Positions 20,776 to 31,854 of a stretch of DNA of 64,000 nt are shown piece after piece. The position numbers were made by a program, and so were the translations under genes. Source of the stretch: Calidihabitans tengchongensis (GTDB lineage Bacteria; Sysuimicrobiota; Sysuimicrobiia; Sysuimicrobiales; Kaftiobacteriaceae); NCBI GenBank assembly GCA_031459615.1, contig JAVKIE010000004.1, positions 124,001-188,000 of the forward strand, written 5' to 3'. Below the pieces are notes generated by a model. That model saw only the letters and a program-made list of their open reading frames with translations, searched no databases and was not told the origin of the DNA. The number at the start of each line of letters is the position of its first letter. The stretch's first letter is position 1.

Positions 20776-20863
20776 GCGGGCGTGGCGGAACCCGGCAGAC
20801 GCGCAGGACTTAGGATCCTGCGGGGGTCACCCCGTGGGGGTTCAACTCCCTCCGCCCGCACCA
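20776..20863 (+). tRNA. tRNA-Leu (anticodon TAG)
   Basis: A class II tRNA with a long variable arm (GGGG-GTCA-CCCC): acceptor GCGGGCG/CGCCCGC, anticodon stem CAGGA/TCCTG with loop CTTAGGA (TAG), T-loop TTCAACT and encoded CCA at 20861-20863. Confidence 0.96.
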
Positions 20864-20906
20864 GGTCTCCCTGCCCGGGCGGCGGGGTGGGAAGGGATGG
20901 ACGACG

Positions 20907-22160
20907 ATGAAGGTCGAGGTCCGCAGGGAGGCGCCGGCGCGGGCGGTCCTGGAGGTGGAGATCCCGCCCGAGGTGGTGTCCCGGGGCGTCGAGCGGGCGC
21001 TGCAGCGGGTGAACCAGCGGGTCGAGATCCCCGGGTTTCGTCGGGGACGGGCTCCCCGGTCGCTGCTGGTGCGCCACGTGGGGTGGGAGGCCATCTCCGA
21101 CGAGGCGGTGAAGCTCCTGGTGCCCGACGCCTACGCCGAGGCGGTGCGCCAGTCGGGGCTGCGGCCGCTGGCTCAGCCCGAGATCCAGGTGGACGAGGTG
21201 GCGGAGGGCCGGCCCCTGCGCTTTGTGGCCACCGTGGACCTGGTGCCCGAGGTGGACCCGGGCGACTACCGGGGGATCCGCATCGACCCCGCCGATCCCC
21301 GGGTCACCGAGGCGGATGTGGACACGGCGGTGGAGGATCTGCGCGCGCGCCACGCGCGCCTGGAGAGCGTCCCCGGCCCCGCCGAGGGGGGAGACTACGT
21401 CCTCATCCGTACGGAGGAGGTCAGCGGCGCAGCGGAGCGCTGGCTGCCGGGCAAGGAGTACCTGGTGGAGATCGGCAGCGGGGTGTACCCGGCCGCGCTG
21501 GAATCGGCCCTCACCGGCGTCCGGGCCGGGGACCGCCGGAGCGTGACCCTGGAGGGCGGAGCGCAGGTCACGGTCCAGGTGGTGGACGTCCGGCGCCGCC
21601 GGCTGCCGGAGCCGACCGACGACTTCGCGCGCCTGGCGGCCGGGGTGGAGACGATGGAGCAGCTGCGGGCGCGCCTGCGGGAGCGCCTGGAGGCGGAGGC
21701 CCGGGAGCGGGCGCGGCGGGAGGACGAGCAGCGGACGCTGGATGCGCTGCTCGCCCGCGCCCGGGTGGAGCTGCCGGCGCGCCTGGTGGATCACGAGGTG
21801 GACCACCTGGTGGAGGACCTGACCGAATCGCTGGCGCGCCGCGGCCTGACCCTGGAGCGGTACCTCCAGGTGCAGGAGATGACGGAGGCGCGCCTGCGCG
21901 AGGACCTGCGCCCGGTGGCCGAGAAGCGGCTGCGGACGCGGCTGGTGTTGGACGAAGTGGCGCGGGCGGAAGGACTGGATCCCGCGCAGGAGGAGATCGA
22001 TCACGAAGTAGAGAACGTTGCCCGCGACCTGCGCCAGGACCCGCTGCAGGTGCGCCAGTGGCTGGAGCGGTCGGGGCGGCTGGAGGGCATGCGGGCTGCC
22101 TTGCGCCGGCAGAAGGCGCTGGCCTTCCTGGTGGCCGTCGCCCGCGGTGAGACGACATGA
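20907..22160 (+). CDS. tig: Trigger factor, ribosome-associated chaperone
   Basis: A 417-residue chaperone and prolyl isomerase that receives nascent chains at the ribosome exit. The ribosome-docking signature appears as PGFRRGRAPRSLL (about residues 44-56). The middle PPIase domain is somewhat shortened and Gly-poor, and the C-terminal arm is long and helical. The stop overlaps the clpP start as ATGA, so clpP is coupled. Confidence 0.94.
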   Translation: MKVEVRREAPARAVLEVEIPPEVVSRGVERALQRVNQRVEIPGFRRGRAPRSLLVRHVGWEAISDEAVKLLVPDAYAEAVRQSGLRPLAQPEIQVDEVAEGRPLRFVATVDLVPEVDPGDYRGIRIDPADPRVTEADVDTAVEDLRARHARLESVPGPAEGGDYVLIRTEEVSGAAERWLPGKEYLVEIGSGVYPAALESALTGVRAGDRRSVTLEGGAQVTVQVVDVRRRRLPEPTDDFARLAAGVETMEQLRARLRERLEAEARERARREDEQRTLDALLARARVELPARLVDHEVDHLVEDLTESLARRGLTLERYLQVQEMTEARLREDLRPVAEKRLRTRLVLDEVARAEGLDPAQEEIDHEVENVARDLRQDPLQVRQWLERSGRLEGMRAALRRQKALAFLVAVARGETT

Positions 22161-22768
22161 CGCTGGTACCCATTGTGGTGGAGCAGACGGCCCGGGGCGA
22201 GCGGGCCTACGACATTTACTCGCGGCTGTTGAAGGACCGGATCGTCTTCGTGGGGGGGCCCATCGACGACGATGTGGCCAACCTGGTGATCGCCCAGCTC
22301 CTGTTCCTGGAAGGGGAGGATCCGGAGAAGGACATCTACCTGTACATCAACAGCCCCGGGGGTGTCCTGCAGGCGGGGCTGGCCATCTACGACACCATGC
22401 AGTACATCCGGCCCGACGTGGCCACCATCTGCGTGGGTCTGGCGGCCAGCGTGGCGGCCGTCATCCTGGCCGGCGGCGCCAAGGGGAAGCGGTCGGCCCT
22501 GCCGTACTCCCAGGTCCTCATCCACCAGCCCTGGGGTGGAGCCCAGGGGACGACGGCCGATATTGATATTCAGGCCAAGCAGTTTCTCAAGCTGCGGGCC
22601 CTGGTGAACGAGATCCTGGCCAAGCACACCGGCCAGCCGGTGGAGCGCATCGAGAGGGACACCGACCGGGACTTCTGGATGGACGCCCAGGCGGCCAAGG
22701 AGTACGGGCTGATCGACGAGGTCATCCGGTACCGGGAGAAGGTGTCCGCCGCTCCCCGGGACCGATAG
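22157..22768 (+). CDS. clpP: ATP-dependent Clp protease, proteolytic subunit
   Basis: A 203-residue serine protease that forms the tetradecameric barrel used with ClpX. The catalytic triad is Ser in CVGLAAS, His in LIHQPWGG and Asp in ERDTDRDFWM. The segment after Ser (VAAVILAGG) is slightly divergent from the usual MGAFLLAAG. It overlaps tig by 4 nt and precedes clpX after a 188-nt spacer in which I see no clear promoter. Confidence 0.96.
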   Translation: MTLVPIVVEQTARGERAYDIYSRLLKDRIVFVGGPIDDDVANLVIAQLLFLEGEDPEKDIYLYINSPGGVLQAGLAIYDTMQYIRPDVATICVGLAASVAAVILAGGAKGKRSALPYSQVLIHQPWGGAQGTTADIDIQAKQFLKLRALVNEILAKHTGQPVERIERDTDRDFWMDAQAAKEYGLIDEVIRYREKVSAAPRDR

Positions 22769-22956
22769 GGAGTCTGGCCGGGGACTGCCGCGACGACGCC
22801 CCGGGGTTCCCCCGGACGGGGCGCGCGGGCGCGCCCGCGGGGGCGGGTGAGGAGGATGGCGGTGAGGCGGGAGGGGAGTCTCCCCCAGTGCGGGCAGCCA
22901 GGCGGGGAGTGCCGGTGCGCCTCCGGTACGGTCCGCGGTGAAGGGCGGCCACGTCC

Positions 22957-24234
22957 ATGACGCGAGATCGCTTCCGCTTCGGGGACGGGGAGCGGCTCAA
23001 GTGTTCCTTCTGCGGCAAGTCCCAGGACCAGGTCCGCAAGCTGGTGGCCGGCCCGGGGGTCTACATCTGCGACGAGTGCATCGAGCTGTGCAACGAGATC
23101 ATCGAGGAGGAGCTGTACGGGGAGACCGACACCCCCGCCGCCCCGCGGCAGACGCCCAAGCCCAAGGAAATCTACGACACCCTCTGCCAGTACGTGGTGG
23201 GCCAGGACCGGGCCAAGAAGGCCCTGGCGGTGGCCGTGTACAACCACTTCAAGCGCATCGGGACCCGCCGGTCCAGCGACGTGGAGCTGCAGAAGTCCAA
23301 CATCCTGCTCATCGGCCCCACCGGATGCGGCAAGACGCTGCTGGCCCAGACCCTGGCCAAGATCCTGGACGTGCCCTTCGCCATCGCCGACGCCACGTCC
23401 CTGACCGAGGCCGGCTACGTGGGCGAGGATGTGGAGAACATCCTCCTGCGCCTGATCCAGGCCGCCGACTTCGACGTCAAGAAGGCCGAGCGGGGGATCA
23501 TCTACATCGACGAAACCGACAAGATCGCCCGCAAGTCTGAGAACCCCAGCATCACCCGGGACGTCTCCGGCGAAGGGGTGCAGCAGGCCCTGCTGAAGAT
23601 CCTGGAGGGCACCGTGGCCAACGTGCCGCCCCAGGGCGGCCGCAAGCACCCGCACCAGGAGTTCATCCAGATCGACACCACCAACATCCTGTTCATCTGC
23701 GGGGGGGCGTTCGAGGGCCTGGACCGCATCATCGAGTCCCGCCTGCGCCAGACCACCATCGGGTTCGGCGCCCACATCGAGCCCCGGACCAAACGGTCCC
23801 TGGCCGAGATCCTGTCCCACGTGATGCCGCAGGACCTGCTGCGGTATGGCATGATCCCCGAGTTCATCGGCCGGCTGCCCATCATCGTGCCCCTGGACCC
23901 GCTGGACGAGGCGGACCTGGTGCGCATCCTGGTGGAGCCCCGCAACGCCCTGGTGCGCCAGTACCAGAAGATCCTGGAGATGGACGGGGTGGAGCTGGTG
24001 TTCACCGACGACGCCCTGCGGGCCATCGCCCGAGAGGCCCTCGCCCGCAACACCGGCGCCCGGGGGCTGCGCACCATCATCGAAGACATCATGCTGAACA
24101 TCATGTACGAGATCCCCTCCCGTCCCGACGTGAAGCGCTGCGTCGTCACCGAGGACGCGGTGCTGCGCCGCACCGAACCCCTGCTGCTGACCGCCTCCGA
24201 CCTCAAGCGGGCGGCCAAGGACCGGCCCGCCTGA
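22957..24234 (+). CDS. clpX: Clp protease ATPase subunit ClpX
   Basis: A 425-residue AAA+ unfoldase. An N-terminal zinc finger (CSFCGKSQ...CDECIELC) binds substrates and adaptors. Walker A is LLIGPTGCGKT, Walker B is IIYIDETDKIA, and the ClpP-docking loop is represented near FICGGAFEGLDRII. The conserved GYVGEDVENILL pore-adjacent block is present. Together with the preceding tig and clpP and the following lon it forms a proteostasis block. Confidence 0.97.
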   Translation: MTRDRFRFGDGERLKCSFCGKSQDQVRKLVAGPGVYICDECIELCNEIIEEELYGETDTPAAPRQTPKPKEIYDTLCQYVVGQDRAKKALAVAVYNHFKRIGTRRSSDVELQKSNILLIGPTGCGKTLLAQTLAKILDVPFAIADATSLTEAGYVGEDVENILLRLIQAADFDVKKAERGIIYIDETDKIARKSENPSITRDVSGEGVQQALLKILEGTVANVPPQGGRKHPHQEFIQIDTTNILFICGGAFEGLDRIIESRLRQTTIGFGAHIEPRTKRSLAEILSHVMPQDLLRYGMIPEFIGRLPIIVPLDPLDEADLVRILVEPRNALVRQYQKILEMDGVELVFTDDALRAIAREALARNTGARGLRTIIEDIMLNIMYEIPSRPDVKRCVVTEDAVLRRTEPLLLTASDLKRAAKDRPA

Positions 24235-24265
24235 CCGCGCCGGGAGACGGGGACCCGGGCCGGCG

Positions 24266-24274
24266 TGGTACAAT
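24266..24274 (+). promoter_or_regulatory. Probable lon promoter (extended -10)
   Basis: TGG followed by TACAAT (24269-24274) forms an extended -10 element 35 nt after the clpX stop. The -35 is poor. It would give a lon leader of about 125 nt. Confidence 0.45.
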
Positions 24275-24310
24275 AGCACGTGGGCGGGCGCCCGCGCCCG
24301 CCTGCGGGGT

Positions 24311-24336
24311 TGCGGGGGGATCTCGGTCCCCCCGCA
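24311..24336 (+). terminator. Hairpin in the lon leader
   Basis: TGCGGGGGGA and TCCCCCCGCA form a perfect 10-bp stem with a 6-nt loop, followed by CCGTTTG. It could end clpX transcripts or act as an attenuator of lon, because the candidate lon promoter lies upstream of it. Confidence 0.45.
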
Positions 24337-24405
24337 CCGTTTGTGGAGCGGCGGGAACGGTATCGTCCCCGCGGACGTCCTGAGGCCCCGCCTGAAGGAG
24401 GAGAC

Positions 24406-26820
24406 ATGGCCGAGCGCGCTGAGATGCCCGTTCGTGAGGTTCTGCCCCTGCTGCCGCTGAAGGGCACGGTGATCATGCCCCGCCAGGTGGCCCCCCTGGG
24501 GGTGGGGCGGCCCAAGTCCCTGCGGGCCCTGGAGGCGGCCCTGGCCGCCGACCGCACCATCCTGCTGGCGGCCCAGAAGCAGGAGGATCTGGACGACCCC
24601 ACCCCGGCGGACATCTACACGGTGGGGACCGTCTGCCGCATCCTGCAGGTGGCCCGGCAGCCCGACGGGGTCCTGCAGGCGGTGGTGGAGGGGGTCGTGC
24701 GGGCCGAGGTGCGGGCGGTGGAGCGCACCGACCCCTACTTCGAGGTGCGGGTGGCCCTGCGGCCCGATGCGGTGGAACGGACCCTGGAGGTGGAGGCCCT
24801 GGTCCGGGGCGTGCTGTCCCAGTTCGAGCGGTTTGCGCGCCTCAGCCGGGCGGTCCCGCCCGAGCAGTACACCGCCGTCATGCAGGCCGACGAGCCGGGG
24901 GTGCTGGCCGACCTCGTGGCTCCCCACCTGCCCATCAAGCTGGAGGAGCGCCAGCGGCTGCTGGAGGCCCCGCCCCGGGATCGGCTGGACCTGTTGAGCC
25001 AGATCCTCTCCCGGGAGATCAGCATCCTGGAGCTGGAGCGCAAGATCCAGAACCGGGTGCGCAAGCAGATGGAGAAGAGCCAGCGGGAGTACTTCCTCAA
25101 GGAGCAGATGAAGGCCATCCAGCAGGAGCTGGGCGAGATCGACGAGCGCGCCAGCGAGGTGGCCGAGTACCGGAAGAAGATCGAGGCCGCCCACCTGCCC
25201 GACCACGTGCGGGAGAAGGCCCTGGAAGAGCTGGCCCGTCTGGAGAAGATGCCGCCCATGGTGGCCGAGGCGGTGGTGGTGCGCACCTACCTGGACTGGC
25301 TGCTGGCCATCCCCTGGTCGGTGCGCACCGAGGACCGGCTGGACATCGCCGAGGCCCGCCGCATCCTCGACGAAGACCACTACGGCCTGGAGAAGGCCAA
25401 GGAGCGGGTGATCGAGTACCTGGCGGTGCGCAAGCTGGCCCCCACCAGCAAGGGCCCCATCCTGTGCTTCATCGGGCCGCCGGGCGTCGGCAAGACTTCC
25501 CTGGGGCGCTCCATCGCCCGGGCCCTGGGGCGCAAGTTTGTCCGGGTGAGCCTGGGCGGCGTGCGGGACGAGGCGGAAATCCGCGGCCACCGCCGCACCT
25601 ACGTGGGGGCGCTGCCCGGCCGCATCGTGCAGGGCCTGAAGACCGCCGGCAGCAAGAACCCGGTGTTCATGCTGGATGAGATCGACAAGCTGGGGGTGGA
25701 CTGGCGGGGCGACCCCTCGTCGGCGCTGCTGGAGGCCCTGGACCCGGAGCAGAACCACAGCTTCAGCGACCACTACCTGGAGCTGCCCCTGGACCTGTCC
25801 GAGGTGATGTTCATCTGCACCGGCAACATCCTGGACACCATCCCGCCGGCGCTGCGGGACCGGCTGGAGGTGATCCGCTTCCCGGGCTACATCGAGGAGG
25901 AGAAGCTGAAGATCGCCACCCAGTTCCTGGTGCCCAAGCAGCTCCGGGAGAACGGCCTGCGGCCCGAGCAGGTGACCCTCTCGGAGGACGCCCTGCGCCG
26001 GATCATCCGGGAGTACACCCGGGAGGCGGGGGTGCGCAACCTGGAGCGGGAGATCGCCACCATCTTCCGCAAGGTGGCCACCGAGGTGGCCACCGGCCGC
26101 GCCACCCGGGTGAAGGTGACCCCGGCCCGCCTGCACCGCTTCCTGGGCCCGCCCCGGTTCCGGTACGGGGTGGCCGAGCAGTCCGACGAGGTGGGTGCGG
26201 CCACGGGGCTCATCTACAGCGAGATGGGCGGCGACGTGGTGACCGTGGAGGCCACCCTGATGCGGGGCGAGGGCAAGCTCATCCTCACGGGCCAGCTGGG
26301 CGACGTCCTGAAGGAGTCCGGCCAGGCGGCCGTGTCCTACGTGCGCTCCCGCTCCCGCCGGCTGGGGGTGGATGAGGAGTGGTACAGCAAGTACGACGTG
26401 CACATCCACATCCCGGCGGGCGCCGTGCCCAAGGACGGCCCGTCGGCGGGCATCACCCTCGCCACGGCCCTGGCGTCGGCGGTCACCGGCCGCCCGGTGC
26501 GCAAGGACGTGGCCATGACCGGGGAGATCACCCTGCGGGGTAAGGTGCTCCCCATCGGGGGGGTGAAGGAGAAGGTCCTGGCGGCCCACCGGGCCGGCAT
26601 CAAGACCGTCATCCTGCCCAAGGAGAACGAGAAGGACCTGGAGGAGATCCCGCTCCACGTCCGCCAGCGGCTGCGGTTCGTGTTCGTGGACCACGTGGAT
26701 CAGGTCCTGGCCGAGGCCCTGCTGCCGGCGCCCGCGCCGGGAGCCCGGGACCTGGTGCCGCCGCCGGCGGTGGAGCCCCTCCGGCCGACCCCCCAGCCCA
26801 CCCAGCAGATGCTGTCCTGA
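24406..26820 (+). CDS. lon: ATP-dependent protease Lon
   Basis: An 804-residue single-chain AAA+ serine protease. The N-terminal LON substrate domain (VLPLLPLKGTVIMPRQVAPL) is followed by a coiled coil, Walker A GPPGVGKTSLG, and the Ser-Lys dyad: Ser in KDGPSAGITLATAL and Lys in GGVKEKVLAAHRAG. The frame is open from 24280, but GAAGGAGGAGAC before ATG 24406 and the family alignment fix the start. A purine-tract repeat follows the stop. Confidence 0.97.
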   Translation: MAERAEMPVREVLPLLPLKGTVIMPRQVAPLGVGRPKSLRALEAALAADRTILLAAQKQEDLDDPTPADIYTVGTVCRILQVARQPDGVLQAVVEGVVRAEVRAVERTDPYFEVRVALRPDAVERTLEVEALVRGVLSQFERFARLSRAVPPEQYTAVMQADEPGVLADLVAPHLPIKLEERQRLLEAPPRDRLDLLSQILSREISILELERKIQNRVRKQMEKSQREYFLKEQMKAIQQELGEIDERASEVAEYRKKIEAAHLPDHVREKALEELARLEKMPPMVAEAVVVRTYLDWLLAIPWSVRTEDRLDIAEARRILDEDHYGLEKAKERVIEYLAVRKLAPTSKGPILCFIGPPGVGKTSLGRSIARALGRKFVRVSLGGVRDEAEIRGHRRTYVGALPGRIVQGLKTAGSKNPVFMLDEIDKLGVDWRGDPSSALLEALDPEQNHSFSDHYLELPLDLSEVMFICTGNILDTIPPALRDRLEVIRFPGYIEEEKLKIATQFLVPKQLRENGLRPEQVTLSEDALRRIIREYTREAGVRNLEREIATIFRKVATEVATGRATRVKVTPARLHRFLGPPRFRYGVAEQSDEVGAATGLIYSEMGGDVVTVEATLMRGEGKLILTGQLGDVLKESGQAAVSYVRSRSRRLGVDEEWYSKYDVHIHIPAGAVPKDGPSAGITLATALASAVTGRPVRKDVAMTGEITLRGKVLPIGGVKEKVLAAHRAGIKTVILPKENEKDLEEIPLHVRQRLRFVFVDHVDQVLAEALLPAPAPGARDLVPPPAVEPLRPTPQPTQQMLS

Positions 26821-26822
26821 CA

Positions 26823-26899
26823 GAGGGAAAAGGGAAGGGGGGAACTTCAAGGCCACTGCCTTTCCCCTCTTCCTTTTCCCCTTTTCCTTTTTCCCTTTA
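26823..26899. repeat. Purine-tract inverted repeat after lon
   Basis: GAGGGAAAAGGGAAGGGG at 26823-26840 and a C/T-rich complement at 26860-26899 form an imperfect hairpin of about 17 bp ending in T-rich sequence, so it may terminate lon. It is the same kind of element as 20671-20769 and lies directly before the sigma-54 type promoter of the next gene. Confidence 0.55.
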
Positions 26900-26902
26900 T
26901 CG

Positions 26903-26918
26903 TGGCACGCCGCTTGCT
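26903..26918 (+). promoter_or_regulatory. Sigma-54 type (-24/-12) promoter
   Basis: TGGCACG, four bases and TTGCT match the sigma-54 consensus with correct GG-GC spacing. The start site would fall near 26929, 8 nt before the ATG. No sigma-54 activator is visible in the window. Confidence 0.5.
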
Positions 26919-26936
26919 CCAGAAGGCGGGTGTCCC

Positions 26937-28661
26937 ATGGCTACGGCGCGGGCGTATCCATCCAGGACCACCAAGCGGCTGGGCGAGCTGTTGCTGGACG
27001 CCGGCGTGATCACCCCGGACCAGCTGGCCGAGGCCCTGGAGGAACAGAAGCGCACCGGCAAACGGCTGGCCCAGATCTTCATCGACCGGGGGCTGCTGGC
27101 CAAGGGCGAGGCCGGCCGCTGGCTGGCCCTGCAGCAGGGTTATGAGTATGTGAACCTCACGGCGGAGCCCATCGACGTCCGCATCGCCCGGCTGCTGCCC
27201 GAACCGTTCATCCGCCGCCTGATGGCCCTGCCCATCCGCCAGGAGGGCAACGAGCTGGTGGTGGCGATGGCCGATCCGTCGGACATCCTCGCCATCGACG
27301 AGATCGCCCGCGCCACCGGCCTGCGGGTGCAGCCCGTGTTCACCACCGAGAGCGATCTGGAGTGGGCGCTGGGGCAGCTCTTCGACGACGTGGCGGGCAA
27401 GATCAGCAAGGCCGCCAGCCTGGTGGACACCATCGAGTTCGGCGACTCGCGCAACGGCGAGGGCCCCGAGGAGGGGGTCGTGGTCCTGGGGAACGAGTCC
27501 TCGCCCCCCGTCATCCAGATGGTGGACTCGATCCTGCAGGCCGCCATCACCTCCCGGACCACCGACATCCACCTGGAACCGCAGCTGCACCAGGCGCGGG
27601 TCCGATTCCGCATCGACGGCATGCTGTACGACAAGGCCACCATCCCCCGGCTGCTGTACGCCGCGGTGGTGAGCCGCATCAAGGTCCTGGCGGCGCTGGA
27701 CATCGCCGAGCACAACAAACCCCAGGACGGCCGCATCACCATGCGCCTGCGGGACCGGGAGTACGACGTGCGGGTGGGCATCACCAGCACGGCCTTCGGC
27801 GAGCGGGTGGTGATGCGGCTGCTGGACAAGAGCAACGTGATGCTGGGGCTGGACCGGCTGGGCATCCCGCCCGAGCAGGAGGAGCTGATCCACAACATCA
27901 TCCGCAAGCCCCACGGCATGGTCCTGGTCACCGGGCCCACCGGCAGCGGCAAGACCACCACCCTGTACTCCTGCCTGCACGCCATCAACGACCCCTCCCG
28001 CAACATCATCACCATCGAGGACCCCATCGAGTACTACCTGGAGGGGATCTCCCAGATTCCGGTGCGGCCCCGGGCCGGGGTGACCTTCGCCACGGGCCTG
28101 CGCAGCATTCTCCGCCAGGACCCCGACGTGGTCATGGTGGGAGAGATCCGCGACGCCGAGACGGCCAAGATCTCGGTCCACGCAGCCCTCACCGGCCACC
28201 TGGTCTTCAGCACCCTGCACACCAACGACGCCGCCGGGTCGGTGGTGCGGCTGGTGGACATGGGCATCGAGCCCTACTTCATCACCTCCTGCCTGATCGC
28301 CACCATCGGCCAGCGCCTGATGCGGCGCCTGTGCCCCGCCTGCAAGCAGCCCTACCCCGTCACCCCCGGCCTGGTCACCGAGCTGGGCCTGCCCGGGGAT
28401 GCCGCCGTCACCCTGTACCGCCCGGTGGGATGCCCCGAGTGCGACCACACCGGGTACCGGGGGCGCTTCTGCGTCATGGAGATCTTCCGGATGACCGACG
28501 CCATCCGGGACCTGGTCCTGGCCCGCAAACCCGCCAGCGCGCTGCGGGACGCCGCCGTGGCGGGGGGCATGACCACCATCCAGGAAGCCGCCCGCGCGCG
28601 GGTTGTGGACGGCACCACCAGCGTGGAAGAACTGCGCCGGGTCATCTACGTCGACGAGTAG
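26937..28661 (+). CDS. pilB: Type IV pilus assembly ATPase, PilB/GspE family (copy 1)
   Basis: A 574-residue pilus extension ATPase. An N-terminal MshEN domain (RLGELLLDAGVITPDQLAEAL), which in relatives binds c-di-GMP, is followed by Walker A GPTGSGKTT, ITIEDPIEYYL, Walker B DPDVVMVGEIRDAET and the His box HLVFSTLHTNDA. A C-terminal four-cysteine zinc site appears as CPACKQPY...CPECDHTGY. It is probably driven by the -24/-12 promoter just upstream. A second family member lies at 34636. valS with its own promoter follows. Confidence 0.94.
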   Translation: MATARAYPSRTTKRLGELLLDAGVITPDQLAEALEEQKRTGKRLAQIFIDRGLLAKGEAGRWLALQQGYEYVNLTAEPIDVRIARLLPEPFIRRLMALPIRQEGNELVVAMADPSDILAIDEIARATGLRVQPVFTTESDLEWALGQLFDDVAGKISKAASLVDTIEFGDSRNGEGPEEGVVVLGNESSPPVIQMVDSILQAAITSRTTDIHLEPQLHQARVRFRIDGMLYDKATIPRLLYAAVVSRIKVLAALDIAEHNKPQDGRITMRLRDREYDVRVGITSTAFGERVVMRLLDKSNVMLGLDRLGIPPEQEELIHNIIRKPHGMVLVTGPTGSGKTTTLYSCLHAINDPSRNIITIEDPIEYYLEGISQIPVRPRAGVTFATGLRSILRQDPDVVMVGEIRDAETAKISVHAALTGHLVFSTLHTNDAAGSVVRLVDMGIEPYFITSCLIATIGQRLMRRLCPACKQPYPVTPGLVTELGLPGDAAVTLYRPVGCPECDHTGYRGRFCVMEIFRMTDAIRDLVLARKPASALRDAAVAGGMTTIQEAARARVVDGTTSVEELRRVIYVDE

Positions 28662-28669
28662 CCCGGCTG

Positions 28670-28678
28670 TGGTATAAT
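28670..28678 (+). promoter_or_regulatory. Promoter of the valS T-box transcript
   Basis: TGG followed by TATAAT (28673-28678) is a consensus extended -10, 9 nt after the pilB stop. The -35 (TCGACG) is weak. Confidence 0.65.
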
Positions 28679-28684
28679 ACCCGG

Positions 28685-28924
28685 CAAGCGACGGGGAGGA
28701 GTACCCGCGCGGCCCTCCCAGAGAGGGGCGCCCGCGGCTGGCAGGCGCCCTGTGTCGGCCCGCGGGGAAGGTCGCCCCGGACGGCGACCGCGATCGAGCA
28801 GCCTGACGGCCTGCCAGAGCGGTCCGGGGTGCGCCCGTGATCGCGCTCCAAGAGCCGCACCGTCCGGGTGCGGAAGACAGGTGGTACCGCGGGGCCCGCG
28901 CCCCGTCCTGAGCGGACGGGGCGC
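28685..28924 (+). promoter_or_regulatory. T-box leader of valS
   Basis: A leader of about 240 nt carries the T-box CAGGTGGTACCGCGG (28878-28892) and a terminator stem, 28898-28908 with 28914-28924 (11 bp, 5-nt loop), followed by TTGTCATT. Stem I features (GAGGAGTAC, then AGAGAGG) are present upstream. A GTC at 28771-28773, after GGGGAAG, could be the valine specifier codon, but I could not prove the fold. Uncharged tRNA-Val would switch on valS. Confidence 0.88.
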
Positions 28925-28951
28925 TTGTCATTCACGCCCGGGGAGGATGCC

Positions 28952-31848
<2,897 letters not shown>

Positions 31849-31854
31849 GGCGCT

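Noticed and set aside
22570..26856. Minus-strand open frame of 1428 codons opposite clpP-clpX-lon
   Set aside because: Shadow of well-established genes, with a His/Gly/Leu-rich pattern and no domain.
26823..26899. CRISPR-like or phage-derived repeat
   Set aside because: The tracts are short purine/pyrimidine runs without unique spacers or cas genes.
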